DNA of 64,000 nucleotides from Cycas panzhihuaensis (taxonomy: Eukaryota; Cycadophyta). The notes beneath the pieces were generated by a model that was not told the DNA's origin, did not search any database, and was given only the letters and a program-made list of their open reading frames with translations. The translations under genes and the position numbers were made by a program. The stretch covers positions 232,259,741 through 232,323,740 of the forward strand of contig CM041465.1 of the NCBI GenBank assembly GCA_023213395.1. Reading direction: 5' to 3'. Positions 10,497-20,700 of this stretch are shown piece after piece; position 1 is the stretch's first letter, and each line of letters begins with the position of its first letter.

Positions 10497-11234
10497 AAGA
10501 GGAGACTAGCTCCCTCTGTTCTGGTTTGCAGCTGCTCAAGGAGATTTGAAGAAAGCTATAAACCCTTGGTGATGACCTTCGCACCCCGAAGGCGATCCAA
10601 GGTTTGTTTTGAAGATTTTTTTTGTAGGTTCAAGCTTTTGGAGCTACATTTGCAGGCTGGAGCAAGTACATTTCAGATCTGAAATTTTTTTTCAGACTTT
10701 TATCTAAAGTGCAACACTCACTATTTTTCCAAAAACAGTGATTTCCTTAATTTTTTCTTTAGAAAAAATTATTTTTTGTAAATTCAAGAAGATCTCAGGA
10801 GTTACATGTGTTTTTTTTTTACTGAAAATCAATTTTTTAATCACTCCATTCAGACTTCACTTTATTTACAAAGATTCCTCACTATTCTGGGCCATTTTTT
10901 CAACTTGCTGAGCAATTTTCTTGATAAAAATTGGTCATTTCTTCTTGTTCCTACTAGCTGCTCTCTATTTAATCTTTACTGCAGACTTCTGAAGGTGTAG
11001 CAGACCCTGCGTGGGTCCCACAGAGCTATTCAAGTGATCGTATGTCACTCTCAGGGTTGCAGCATCCCGCTGTCCTCGCATCCATGCAGTCCCAAATTGC
11101 ACCTAAAATCAGCCATACGACAGCTCTCTTGCGTGCGAGCAGTCCGTCTGCACCGTCCATGCACAAATTCAGCTTGCACCTAAAATCAGCCATACGGCCT
11201 CTTGTAAAGGCACAACATTGTCCCGCATGCTTTT

Positions 11235-11635
11235 CATACTTTATGAGAGCTGTTTTTCATACTTAAAGAGTTGTTTTCATACTTTGAGTGTTGTTTTTCA
11301 TACTTAAAGAGCTGTTTTCATACTTAAAGAGCTGTTTTCATACTTTATGAGAGCTATTTTTCATACTTAAAGAGCTGTTTTTATACTTTATAAGTGTTGT
11401 TTTTCATACTTAAAGAGCTGTTTTCATACTTAAAGAGCTGTTTTCATACTTTATGAGAGTTGTTTTCATACTTAAAGAGCTGTTTTCATACTTAAACAGC
11501 TATGTTTTCATACTTAAAGAGCTGTTTTCATACTTAAACAGCTGTGTTTTCATACTTAAAGAGCTGTTTTCCATGATTTATGAGAGTTGTTTTTCATACT
11601 TAAAGAGTTGTTTTCATACTTAAAGTGATATTTTC
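11235..11635 (+). repeat. Tandem array of about 19 units in the H leader
   Basis: The 20-bp unit CATACTTAAAGAGCTGTTTT is repeated about 19 times. A longer variant, CATACTTTATGAGAGCTGTTTT, recurs every few units, and there are two CATACTTAAACAGCT variants. The copies are direct, head to tail, with no unrelated spacers. I cannot find it in the related leader of I, so it expanded in the H lineage or was lost from I. Confidence 0.92.
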
Positions 11636-12309
11636 TGAAGCTACATGCTACATGGTAAACGCTTGCTGAACAAGATAAAGCAAGTATCTGAATTGAATCT
11701 GAGCTCTTCTATGGCATTTTCAAGGTTTTCGAACAAGTGTTAATTGACTTTAAGAGAAGTGATTTCAAGTGTTTTTCATATCAAAAAAGTGATGTTTATC
11801 ACTAATTTTAAACACTTTTAAGGCACCTTGCATGGTGACCTAATAACCCTTAGTCTCAAAGAGGGTTCAAAACACTTTGTACTTAATAAAAATCACTTCT
11901 TCTTTTGATCGTTGGGACTAATTTAAAGTCCCAACACTTAGTGCTTGATGTCCATTTTCATGTAAATGGTTCTCTTACCTTCACTTTTTCAGCATTAAAA
12001 GGAACCCACTTGTATCTTCATCACAAGTTTTGCATTACTTCTTTTCAGTACTTGAGCCTTTTTTTTTCAAAAAGTATTTTGCAAAACTTATTGTAATCAA
12101 GCATTTGGTTTCTCACTTAGATCAACAAAGCACTACATTTTTTATTAAAGTGCTCATTGTAAAAACACTACTAGTGTTCATATTGATGTACTTACATTGC
12201 TTCCTCTTGAAGCCACTTTTCATTGTAAAGCTAATCAAAGCATTTTCATAAGTACATTTTCCAAGGAAACAGAAATCTAAGTTCACTTAAAATTTGCTAA
12301 AAAGTGACT

Positions 12310-12660
12310 TAAAATCTGTTGGAGAGGCCCGAAAAAGGTTCAAACCTTGCCTCTAAATTAACCTTAAGCTTGGTGGATTCCTTAGGGGACCAACCGACCG
12401 TACGGTCAGTGCACGATAATTAAGGTTGCTTGAGGGAAAGGAGGTTCGAAAAGGTCATATGGGGCTATGAATCCTGTGGAAAGCATGGTACGTCCATGCA
12501 GATCAACCCTACCTGCCTTGTCCTAGATTTAACTTGGCCAACTATTGGATCTCTTCTATAGATCAAAGTTGGACCAACTCCATAGCCTAGTCCTCCACCC
12601 CTCATCATTCCATTCAGTTGTTGGATCTTCTAGTAAGATCAGGACTGTTGGTTTTTCGTT
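12310..12660 (+). promoter_or_regulatory. Conserved H-family leader block
   Basis: About 350 nt that can be followed in I (5100-5470, minus) and G (49880-50230, minus), although the surrounding leader is poorly conserved. It includes the palindrome CCGACCGTACGGTC (about 12395) and the hairpin at 12624-12640. Better conservation than the rest of the leader suggests a cis function such as packaging or translation control, which is inference. Confidence 0.5.
12624..12640 (+). promoter_or_regulatory. H leader hairpin
   Basis: Stem GATCTT/AAGATC with loop CTAGT, 95 nt upstream of the gag ATG. The stem is identical in I and G while the loop varies. GTAAG on its 3' side also resembles a splice donor, an alternative reading. 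Confidence 0.42.
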
Positions 12661-12735
12661 AGAAGGTGGAACTTAAGCGACGAAAGTTTTGAGTTTCTAG
12701 GTTATCTGCTAGCTTCAAGCTTTTATAACTGAAAC

Positions 12736-13683
12736 ATGGCTGCCATAAACATGTTAAATGCATGCACCATTCGGTTAACAGGACAAGATAATTATCAAGA
12801 ATGGAAGAGACTCATTCAGAACTTGCTAATCATGAACGAATTTTGGAGTTATGTTTCTGGGAGATTACCTCAACCAAAGACCGTTATCAATGGCGATGTT
12901 ACTATGGAACCTGATGATGCTTTACTTGCTGCTTGGAAAGCCAAAGATGAAATCGCTTTGGCATTCCTTCACATGATTGTTGATGTGCATGTAGATCAGA
13001 ATATTGCTTGTGCTAAAACTTCTAAGGAAGCTTGGGACACTTTGTCCTCATTGTATGAAAGGCGAGATCAAGCTCGCATTTTAATGGTTAAGGCAAAATT
13101 GTATTCTGTTAAATTTATCAAGCCCATGTCGGCTTTTCTTTCCTCCATCAAGGAGGTATGTAATGAACCGAATACACTTGGGAGTCCAGCTACAAGGGAT
13201 GAATTGATCACATCCATCACCAAAGCCTTACCCAAGGACTACAATGGCTTCATTTCGTCTACTACAAGAGATGGTTCTCTCAAAACTATAACATTCAATG
13301 AATTTGAAAGTCTACTACTTCAAGAAGAACAAATCTACACTAAAGATAATGAGGAGGAATCATCCACATTAGGTGCATTCACGATTAACTCAAAGGCCAA
13401 ACAGCAACCCAAACCTGCACTTTCAAAGCAGTTTGGGAACATGAACATTGGGTCTTCAAGGACCAATGTTGTATGTCATTATTGTGGCAAACTTGGCCAC
13501 ATAGCACCTGATTGTCGGAAAAAGCAAGCAGATCTACACCAGCAGCAGCAGCTACGTCATCTGAATCAACGACAAGAAAGATCCACGCCGAAGATCACCG
13601 GTGAGGTTTCAGCAGCAGCAACAACCCCCTCTACCAAATCGAGGTGCCTATCAAGGAGGTCAAAGAGGAAGGGGGGGTTTTAG
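12736..13683 (+). CDS. gag: H gag
   Basis: An open frame of 315 codons for the copia capsid-nucleocapsid protein. The ATG at 12736 is chosen because it gives the typical start (MAAINMLNACTIRLTGQDNY) and the same position is used in I and G. Residues 10-200 are the UBN2/DUF4219 gag helices (EAWDTLSSLYERRDQARI at 98-115, LPKDYNGFIS at 165-174). One perfect zinc knuckle has C247, C250, H255 and C260. The last 50 or so residues are Gln/Arg-rich and end early: the natural frame, with a Gly-rich GGQRGRGGFRGG tail leading to PR, lies in another phase after about 13570, so a frameshift has separated gag from pol. Confidence 0.9.
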   Translation: MAAINMLNACTIRLTGQDNYQEWKRLIQNLLIMNEFWSYVSGRLPQPKTVINGDVTMEPDDALLAAWKAKDEIALAFLHMIVDVHVDQNIACAKTSKEAWDTLSSLYERRDQARILMVKAKLYSVKFIKPMSAFLSSIKEVCNEPNTLGSPATRDELITSITKALPKDYNGFISSTTRDGSLKTITFNEFESLLLQEEQIYTKDNEEESSTLGAFTINSKAKQQPKPALSKQFGNMNIGSSRTNVVCHYCGKLGHIAPDCRKKQADLHQQQQLRHLNQRQERSTPKITGEVSAAATTPSTKSRCLSRRSKRKGGF

Positions 13684-15055
13684 AGGTGGCAATCAACGCC
13701 ACTTTAATCAGTTTGCAGATGAAGACAAACTGTTTTGTGCATATCAGACATTCAAGGTTGATGAAACTTAGATTATTGATTCTGGAGCTTCACAACACAT
13801 GACTGGAAGTGAAGAGCTCCTCACCAACATCAAGGAAGGCCAAGGTCAATCAGTGACCTTTGGGAATAATCAATCTGTCAAAATATCAAGCGTAGGCAGA
13901 ATAACTCCATTTTCTTCTTCATCAAATCCTTGCTCCTCATTTCTCGATGGCAATGCCTATTTAATACCTTCAATGGACAAAAAATTACTATCTGTTAGCA
14001 AGTTGGACAAGCAGCAGATGAGTGTATTGTTCCAAAACAGGAAATGTATAATCAGTTACAAAGAAGACCAAGTAGTAGTTGTTGGCTATGAGGATCAAGG
14101 CCTCTACAAGTTGGATGCAAATAATATAACACTTGATTCTGCTTACTCTGGTTCCATTGTCACTCCATACTTGTCCAAGATGCAACTTTGGCATCAACGT
14201 CTAGGCCACTTGAGCTTAGACAATTTGAGGCAGATGATCAACAAGAACATGGTACATGGGCTTCCTAAGATTTATGGAACGAAATATCTTTGCGAAGCGT
14301 GCATTATGAGAACTCAGCATCGCTTGCCTTTCCCTAAATGCAAAGCGTGGCGTGCATCATATCCTCTACAGTTGGTACATTCGGATTTGTGTGGACCTAT
14401 GACCACAACATCTTTTGGAGGAGCTTTATATTACATCTCCTTCATTGATGACTTTTCTCACAAAGTCTGGGTCTACTTCCTCAAAAACAAATCTGAAGCA
14501 TTTTTCAAGTTCAAAGAATTCAAGCTTGAAGTGGAAAATGAGTCTGGCTACTCAATCAAAACATTCAGGACAGGCAATGGAGGTGAATTTACATCAAATG
14601 AATTCACCCAATACTGCAAGGATAACGGCATTCAGAGACAACTGACTATACCTCACACTAAACAAAATGGAGTCTCCGAACGAATGAACAGAACTTTGGC
14701 CAATAAAGCCAAAGCTATGATGCATGCACAAGGACTGATTCGAGCCATCAAGTGTAAGCATTTCACACAAATGCCTATGTGGCCAATTGCGTCCTACTAC
14801 AACGATCACCAACATGACACCCGAGGAGGCATGGTGCGGCAAAAGCCTCATCACCCATTTGAGGATCAAGGGTGCACTGCTTATATGCACATTCCCGATC
14901 AGCAAAGGAAGAAATTAGACAAACATAGTCTAAAATGCATCTTTGTAGGGTATGCCATTCACAGCAAAGCCTACAAGTTGTATGATCCAATAGGGAAGAA
15001 AATGCATCTCTCAAGAGATGTCATCTTTGCTGAAGAAGATCACAAGGAGGTGTAA
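13684..15055 (+). pseudogene. H protease-integrase segment
   Basis: PR begins near 13690 with the DSGASQHMTG active site at about 13780-13810, preceded by a TAG at 13769. From 13799 a 418-codon frame stays open. It has the GAG-pre-integrase zinc region (LWHQRLGH and CEAC, residues 130-168), then the INT core with Asp196 (HSDLCGP) and Glu294 (NGVSERMNRT). The middle catalytic Asp is Gly259 (TGNGGEF, codon 14573-14575), which should abolish activity. Residues about 310-355 read in a wrong phase, flanked by normal sequence, showing offsetting small indels. The C-terminal part (FVGYAIHSKAYKLYDP) is normal. Confidence 0.88.
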
Positions 15056-15064
15056 ACAACATCC

Positions 15065-16254
15065 ATGCAACCTCCTGTTGACAAAGGCAAGAAGATTGTT
15101 GAGGCCTTCCTTCCCTCTCAATCCTCTACACCATGTTCATCATCTGCACTAGCTGGACTGTCTACTTCAACTGAATTTGCTCCACTTGATCCAAGCACAT
15201 CTTCTGTTGACCAACCACTTACACCAGAAGATCTTGAGGTTCAAGTAACTTCAATTCAAAAGTTACCCAAATGGTACACACAAACAGTTCAGGACGGTCA
15301 CATCATTGAAGGAAAACATCCATCTAAATATCGATAGCAAACCAATTATGCACTTATGGCTGAAGTGCTTTATGTTGATGAGCCTTCCACTTTTGAGGAT
15401 GCTTCTAAAAATGAAAATTGGAAGGCTGCCATGGATGAAGAAATCCATTCTATTGAAAAGAATGGAACTTGGAATTTGGTTGAATTGCCTAAACACAAAC
15501 AGGAAATCAGTTGCAAATGGGTCTACAAGACCAAATTCCATTCTGATGGTTCACTTAAATGCGAAGGCTCGCCTTTGTAGCAAAAGGATTTAAACAAAAA
15601 GAAGGCATAGACTATGAAGAAACTTTTGCACCAGTGGCAAATATGAACACTATCAGACTCATTTTGGCCTTAGCTGCGCAATGCAAATGGCCTGTTTATC
15701 AGATGGACGTGAAGAGTGCCTTTCTTAATGGCGATCTTCAGGAGGAGGTGTATTTGGAGCAACCTCCCGGATACAAAGTACAAGGCAAGGAGCATTTTGT
15801 ATATCGCCTAAAAAAGGCGTTATATGGCTTGAAGCAAGCTCCAAGGGCATGGCACTCGAAGATCGATGACTACTTCTTGAGACATGGGTTTCATCGATCT
15901 ACTTCAAATCCTAATCCGTATATAAAAAATGAAACGAACCATGTAATTTTTGTTGCCTTGTATGTAGATGACTTAGTGATCACTAGTAGTGACACTAACA
16001 TGATTCACATTCTCCAAGATGATTTGAAGAGAAGTTTCGAGATGACAGATCTTGGACTTCTCCATTATTTTTTAGGCTTTGAGATATGGCAACAGCCATG
16101 CTATATCTTCATCTCCCAAGCGAAATATTCTTGGGACATTTTGCAGCGGTTTAGGATGCACGACTGCAAAACATCGCCTACACCTATGGAGAATGCATCT
16201 AAGCTTACTCTCAATGAGGAAGCTACACCAACAGATCCCACACTTTACCGGTAG
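15065..16254 (+). pseudogene. H reverse transcriptase
   Basis: RVT_2 RT. A Ser/Pro-rich linker ends in LPKWYTQTVQDG (about 15262), and a TAG follows at 15335. The N-terminal fingers (WKAAMDEEIHSIEKNGTWNLVELP) lie at 15420-15490. A one-base frame change at about 15560-15575 separates this from the palm frame 15559-16254, which carries QMDVKSAFLNGDL, ALYGLKQAPRAW and the catalytic YVDD (15961-15972), then DLGLLHYFLGFE. The frame ends at a TAG (16252-16254), where relatives have Gln, before IGSLIYLT. Confidence 0.9.
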
Positions 16255-16915
16255 TTGATTGGGAGTCTCATTTATCTCACCAACACTCGATCGGATATTT
16301 CATTTGCTGTTGGCATTTGCTCACATTACATGTCTCAACCCAATCAGATACACTGGAATGCAGCCAAACGCATACTTAAGTACATCAAAGGCACATTGCA
16401 ACATGGCCTTGAGTATGCACATAATGAGAACTTCACTCTGGAAGGGTTCTCAAATTCGATTAGGTGTTGCCAAGATAGCGTAAGATCAACCTTGGGATCT
16501 GTTTTTCCCTTGGTTCAGTAGTTGTTTCGTGGAGTTGCAAGAAGCAACCCAATGTTACCTTGTCCTCCACCGAAGTAGAGTACAAAGCTGCAGTCAGCGC
16601 AGCTTGTGAGGCTATTTGGCTACGACGGATTCTTGGGGAACTTGGACTTGAGCAGGGTCACCCCACCAGGATACATTGTGACAATCAAAGTGTGCTCAAG
16701 TTAGCTAAGAATCCAGTCTTTCATGCACGGACAAAACACATTGAGGTTCACCATCACTTCATCAGAGAGCATGTTCAGAATGGTGAGATCAACCTCCAGT
16801 ACAGACCAACAGGAGCGGACAATGACATCTTTATCAAGCCTCTTGGTAGAGAAAAGTTTGTAAAATTCAGAGATGGTCTTGGTGTCCGACTTAACATTGT
16901 AAACAGTAAGGGGGG
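16255..16915 (+). pseudogene. H RNase H
   Basis: Continues RT after the TAG with IGSLIYLTNTRSDISFAVG, then RILKYIKGT. A frameshift near 16450 (EGFSNSI where relatives have a D-S-D-W motif) damages the first catalytic Asp region. A second open stretch (16560-16922) has STEVEYKA, HCDNQSV and TKHIEVHHHFIRE. The last part reads GADNDIFIKPLGRE, altered from the usual VADILTKPLG. The reading runs over the polypurine tract into the LTR. Confidence 0.86.
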
Positions 16916-16916
16916 G
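16907..16916 (+). promoter_or_regulatory. H polypurine tract
   Basis: TAAGGGGGGG immediately before the TG of the 3' LTR, the plus-strand primer site. G has the equivalent TAAGGAGGGG (46125-46134, minus). Confidence 0.85.
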
Positions 16917-17447
16917 TGTTAAACCTTATGTTTACATGTTAAGATAATGTACTTTAATTTTCATGTAATATGTGTACTTTTTACTTTAGGGGTGACTTAT
17001 CACTTAAGTGATAAAGTGCACACCCACATTCTTTCTAGTGACACAACGTTGTCACTAAAGGGTCAAATGGACCCTCGCGTTTTTGCTCACATGAGAACCC
17101 AAAAGGACACATGTCCAACATGCAAGGCATGTATCTTGGATGTTTGGCCTTAGGTCTCTCATCTCACTCTATATAATGAGACCTCTTCTCATTGTCTGAT
17201 AAGAGAGTTGGAGCTGTATTGTTATGCTGTCAGTTTGCTAATCAAACAGTTCATTCTTTGGAGGTTGGACCAATTCCAACTCCACATATTGGGTATCATT
17301 TTCTCTTGCTCCTTCATTTGTGCTTTGTCTCTTTACTCTCTATTTTCCTTGAGATTATTATACTTGTTTGTATTTCTGCAACTAGAACTAGAGTGATCCT
17401 AGTTTCTAGATCTTGGGACTGTTGAGGCCATCTAGCCTCTTTTCACA
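16917..17447 (+). repeat. H 3' LTR (531 bp)
   Basis: TGTTAAACC ... TTTTCACA, followed at once by the TSD CAAAT (17448-17452). It has the same internal landmarks as the 5' copy, including the TATATAA box near 17169, but lacks about 20 bp around the AAACATCCAA block. Confidence 0.93.
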
Positions 17448-17452
17448 CAAAT

Positions 17453-18035
17453 GAACTAAAATATGTGAGTTCTTCACTTATCCTAGGATGGTTTGGATTT
17501 ATTAACAGCATTCACCATTTTGTTTTATTGTCAATATATTGCATTGCCAATTCTAAATGACTTGTGCACCTAGCAACCATGGTCATCCAAGTAAAGTGTC
17601 ATACACTAATGGCATTCCTTCTATCATAGAGATGACCACAAAATCCACCACAAATATGTGATTCACAGTTTGAATCTTTTATGCCATTAACATCCCAAGG
17701 GCTTTACTCCATGTTGATTTGTGAGTCTCAATCGAAAACGTGATGGCCATAAAGTTGGTTTCCCCAACTTCCTCCAAGTAGTGTCTAGTATAATGTTGAT
17801 TCCTATTTTCCCATCCACCACTATATACTTCTGTGTTTGATCTAACATCTAAATGGCCAATTTTGTATCTTGATCCACTCTCAGGGCCTTAACATGTCAA
17901 TCACTCAAAATGCTATCTGCACTTGGATTGTTTGTGATTGGTTTACCTATGTGGAAATTTCTTCTATTATTATGGGTGCTTGTGGCTACTCCAACCATCC
18001 TATGCACTTGATCATCTATTATTTGGGCAATTGTT
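17453..18035 (-). pseudogene. Gypsy remnant K: protease region
   Basis: Read on the minus strand, it gives TTWRKLGKPTLWPS-type sequence, then YDTLLGWPWLLGAQ and a following QNWQCN segment. These match the C-terminal half of the gypsy protease in element D (STWRKLGSPKLEA and PALLGRPWLYKTQCLQNW). The upstream active-site Asp lies in decayed sequence and many stops interrupt. K therefore belongs to the D-like, non-chromovirus gypsy group. Its left limit is the H insertion site or the P LTR. It may be the same element as gag remnant E on the far side of A. Confidence 0.6.
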
Positions 18036-18480
18036 GATAGAAGAATTAATGTTGACTTCATTAATTCTCTTTAGATCTTTTGTAATGTAATGTATATTTA
18101 TAATATCAAAGTGATGTTAGAATGTTAGTATGAAATATGAATATCAAGCTCATAAATGTGTTAAGTTGTAACTTAAAGTTGTGAGCCTTGGTGCGTGGGG
18201 TCTATTGTGCTCACAACTCATTGTAAGGTTTATCTAAGTTGATCATACAGGGTGCCAAATGTCACCTTGCATGGTCAACTATTTAATATTCTCAAAAGTC
18301 TCTCTCATAATTGTAATTTAATGTATATACGAGGCCCAATACCAATGTAATGTAATCTTGGTTGTGCGATTGACAAAATGCCCTTTGGCTTTGGAGATTT
18401 GACGAATTCAATCTCCTCACATTGTTTTTTTTTTTTGCATGTTATGTGAATGTGATGTTTAATGCCCTGTTAAACTTGAA
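18036..18480. other. A+T-rich, LTR-like interruption in K
   Basis: No coding. Begins TGTTGATAGAAGAATTAATG with a small palindrome (AGAATTAATG ... CATTAATTCT) and ends near a T-run at 18426-18438. It separates the K protease remnant from the K linker, as an inserted solo LTR or miniature element would, but I could not find a TSD. Confidence 0.3.
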
Positions 18481-18826
18481 CTTGGGATTGGTGTGGAAAC
18501 AAATTCACACACCCTTCAAGCGTTAGACCATATGCCAACAAAGATGCCAACTTCATCAGGACTTCCATTTGCAATAGTTGCTTCACAAGTGTGTTTATTA
18601 TTACTTGGGTGTTTATGAAACTTGTGGATTTCCCATGATGATTGCCTTATTTGAGTTTGGGCTGGTGATAACAAGGTCTCTTGGATTGTAGCATCTTATT
18701 CCTCTCTTCTTTCAGGTTTGGGCGCTCCCATTTTCTCATTTGCCTCCTGTCCACCACATAAGCTGGTGTGGATTCATGATTAAAACTTTTGAGAGCTCAA
18801 CTTCGACAACATTTACAAGCTTAGCT
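18481..18826 (-). pseudogene. K linker remnant
   Basis: Minus-strand decayed coding resembling the gag-protease linker of D-like gypsy elements (NVVEVELSKVLIMN-like reading near 18800). No catalytic motif. Ends where the A LTR starts. Confidence 0.35.
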
Positions 18827-19364
18827 TGTTGGGGGCAATGATTGTCATTGCTATCTATGGGAATTCCAAGGGGGATTCATACCTCAAACACAAACAATAT
18901 CTACACATAAGACTATCTTGCATAGGTTTTGTACAAGTAATCAAGTAATAATATCTAATATTAAAGTGAAAAGTACATTACCCACAACTTTATAGTCCAA
19001 ATAAACTGAATATCAAGTGAAATAAACCAATAATATATGTACAAAAGATACCAAAACTTATAGTAGATAAAGAAATGTGACTGGCTTCTTCTTTGAGGAG
19101 AGATGTACTCCTATAGTAGCTCCTAAAGGCCAAAATTATGGCAGATCCTCAACTGAAATGATGCCCTAAGCCTAGGCATAAAAGCCCTATATATAGATAG
19201 GCAAAAACTAGTCTATTGAAGTTGGCCAAAAAATAAGGGTTAAGTTGGCAAGAATAATGGAATTAAGTCGGTCAAATTGGCTTATTAGGTTAGCCAAAAT
19301 GAAAAAGTGAAGTTAGCCAGATTGGCTTTAGGGAATTGGCCACAAACTGGGGTTTGCAATGCCA
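18827..19364 (-). repeat. A 3' LTR (about 538 bp)
   Basis: On the minus strand it begins TGGCATTGC about six nt after the polypurine tract and ends CCCCCAACA. A TATA box (CTATATATAG, about 19182-19192) sits 190 bp in. Upstream of it is a cluster of eight TTGGCCAA-like motifs. No second copy is present, so the ends rest on TG...CA and the tract. Confidence 0.7.
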
Positions 19365-19370
19365 TAAGTT

Positions 19371-19379
19371 CCCCCCCTT
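19371..19379 (-). promoter_or_regulatory. A polypurine tract
   Basis: AAGGGGGGG on the minus strand after the end of the chromodomain frame. The roughly 6-nt gap to the LTR is matched in C (AGGGGGGC then GGACT). Confidence 0.65.
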
Positions 19380-19384
19380 GAGAG

Positions 19385-19873
19385 CATGCTTTGCCCTCAA
19401 AACATGGTAAGGTTTGTATATTATTGCTACCATTCCTCAGATTCCCAAGTAGCTTCTTTGCAATCTCAACTCTTCCACTTGATTAGGTATTCACAGATTT
19501 CTTGGGAATGTAGTTTTCTAGTTCATATCTATAAAATGCCTTCTGGTTCCACCATAATCTTCCCTTCTTCATCCAACACTAACAATTCTGTTTGCGCGAC
19601 AATAATTTGTCGTAGCTTGTGTTTGAGGCAAGAGACATGGAAGATGTTATGGATGTGACTAGTTAGTGGCAAGTCGAGTTGGTACGCCACTTCTCCCACC
19701 TTGTCTAAAATCTGGTACAAGCCAAAGAATCGTGACTGTAATTTGAATTTACTTGATTGCTTTAGAGCAGCGCATTTATATGGTTGAAGCCTTAAGAATA
19801 CCCAATCTCCAATTTCGAATGATCTTTTTATTCTATGTAGATCTGCTTCTTGTTTCATTTGGTTTCTAGCCAA
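19385..19873 (-). pseudogene. A integrase C-terminus and chromodomain
   Basis: A 114-codon minus-strand frame holds the end of INT: EIGDWVFLRLQPYK, RFFGLYQILDKVGEVAYQLDLP and HNIFHVSCLKHKL, the GPY/F-type module of chromoviruses. After VEPEGIL the chromodomain follows in another phase with stops (YLIKWKS ... ATWESEEW), ending at about 19385. Chromodomains steer integration to heterochromatin by reading histone marks. The same order is seen in C at 40071-40470. Confidence 0.82.
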
Positions 19874-20700
19874 ATTGAGGTTGTCTTTTTAAGTATCTGC
19901 ATTATCCAATTCATTTGCTCTTGTTGCTCTTATATGTTTTGGAATCATGAGCTATTAGCCTATGTGAGAAATAAAGGGGGTTCAAAGCCATATAATGCTT
20001 GAAATAGGGTCATTTTGGCAGACATGCGGTAGGTAGTATTCTACCACCATTTGGCTAGATGTAGCCATTTATGCCATTGTTGTTGTTTATCAATTATGAA
20101 GTCTCGTAGATATCCTTCTAGGCATTTATTTACAACCTTGGTTTTTCCATCTATTTGTAGGTGATAAACTATGTTCATCGAAGGTTTTGGGTTATCTTGC
20201 TTGAATAATTCTTGCCAAAAATGGCTTGCAAACTTGGGATCCCAATCGCTGGCAATGATTTTAGGGAATCCATGAAGACAATAACTCTCCTCGATGAAAA
20301 GCTCGATGATCTTACTAAACTTTGCAATTCTTTGGATTCCTTTGAAATGGGCGTATTTGGTTAGACAATTAACTATTACGAAGATTGCATCTTTCCTTTT
20401 TGACTTGGGAAGCCCTGTTATGAAATCCATTGAAATTTCTTCCCACTTCTGTTCTGATATGTGCAGGGGCTAAAGTAACCTTGAAACCTTGATACTTTCA
20501 TTTATGTTTCTTTAAGACACCTCACACTCTGAAATGAATTCGTAAATATTGGCTTTCGTTCCCTTTCAAAAAAATGTATTGTGAATTTGGTGGTATGTCT
20601 TGTCAATCCCCACATGTCTTGCCATGGGAGTGGAATGTGCCTCGCGAATAATTTTGTTCTTGATTTTTGATGTTTTTGGTACAACAATCTATCTTTGACA
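19874..20700 (-). pseudogene. A integrase core
   Basis: The 129-codon frame 20430-20041 starts at MDFITGLP, whose Asp is catalytic. Next come the VNCLTKYAHFKG block and ASDWDPKF with the second Asp. The third catalytic residue is replaced: the family motif DGQTE reads DGKTK, Lys at about 20137-20139. The zinc-binding part upstream (20440-20700) keeps a REAHSTPMARHVGIDKTY-like HHCC segment, but with Cys losses and stops. A would be integration-dead even without B and C. Confidence 0.85.

Larger units (their letters stand above)
10497..12735 (+). other. H leader (about 2.2 kb, untranslated)
   Basis: There is no gag or pol homology; the short ORFs at 10806-12251 are A+T-rich and hydrophobic by composition. 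Components in order: T-rich stretch (10610-10980), CGTA/CATACGG-containing segment (11030-11220), tandem array (11235-11635), a second A+T-rich part, and the conserved block nearest gag (12310-12660). Such a long leader is unusual for copia and is shared, apart from the array, by I and partly by G. Confidence 0.7.
9929..17447 (+). mobile_element. Copia element H, near full length (7.5 kb)
   Basis: Both LTRs, primer site, long leader, gag, PR, INT, RT, RH and polypurine tract are present in copia order. It is flanked by a perfect 5-bp TSD CAAAT at 9924-9928 and 17448-17452. The total length is large for copia because the leader takes about 2.2 kb. Coding is damaged by a few frameshifts and stops and by a mutated integrase catalytic Asp. 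It belongs to one family with I and G. Confidence 0.95.

Noticed and set aside
11235-11635. Array in the H leader as a CRISPR-like repeat
   Set aside because: Units are contiguous with no unique spacers, and the context is a plant retrotransposon leader; it is a simple tandem repeat.
18036-18480. Solo LTR call
   Set aside because: TG start and a break in K coding are present, but no matching end, TSD or second copy was found; listed as an unassigned interruption.
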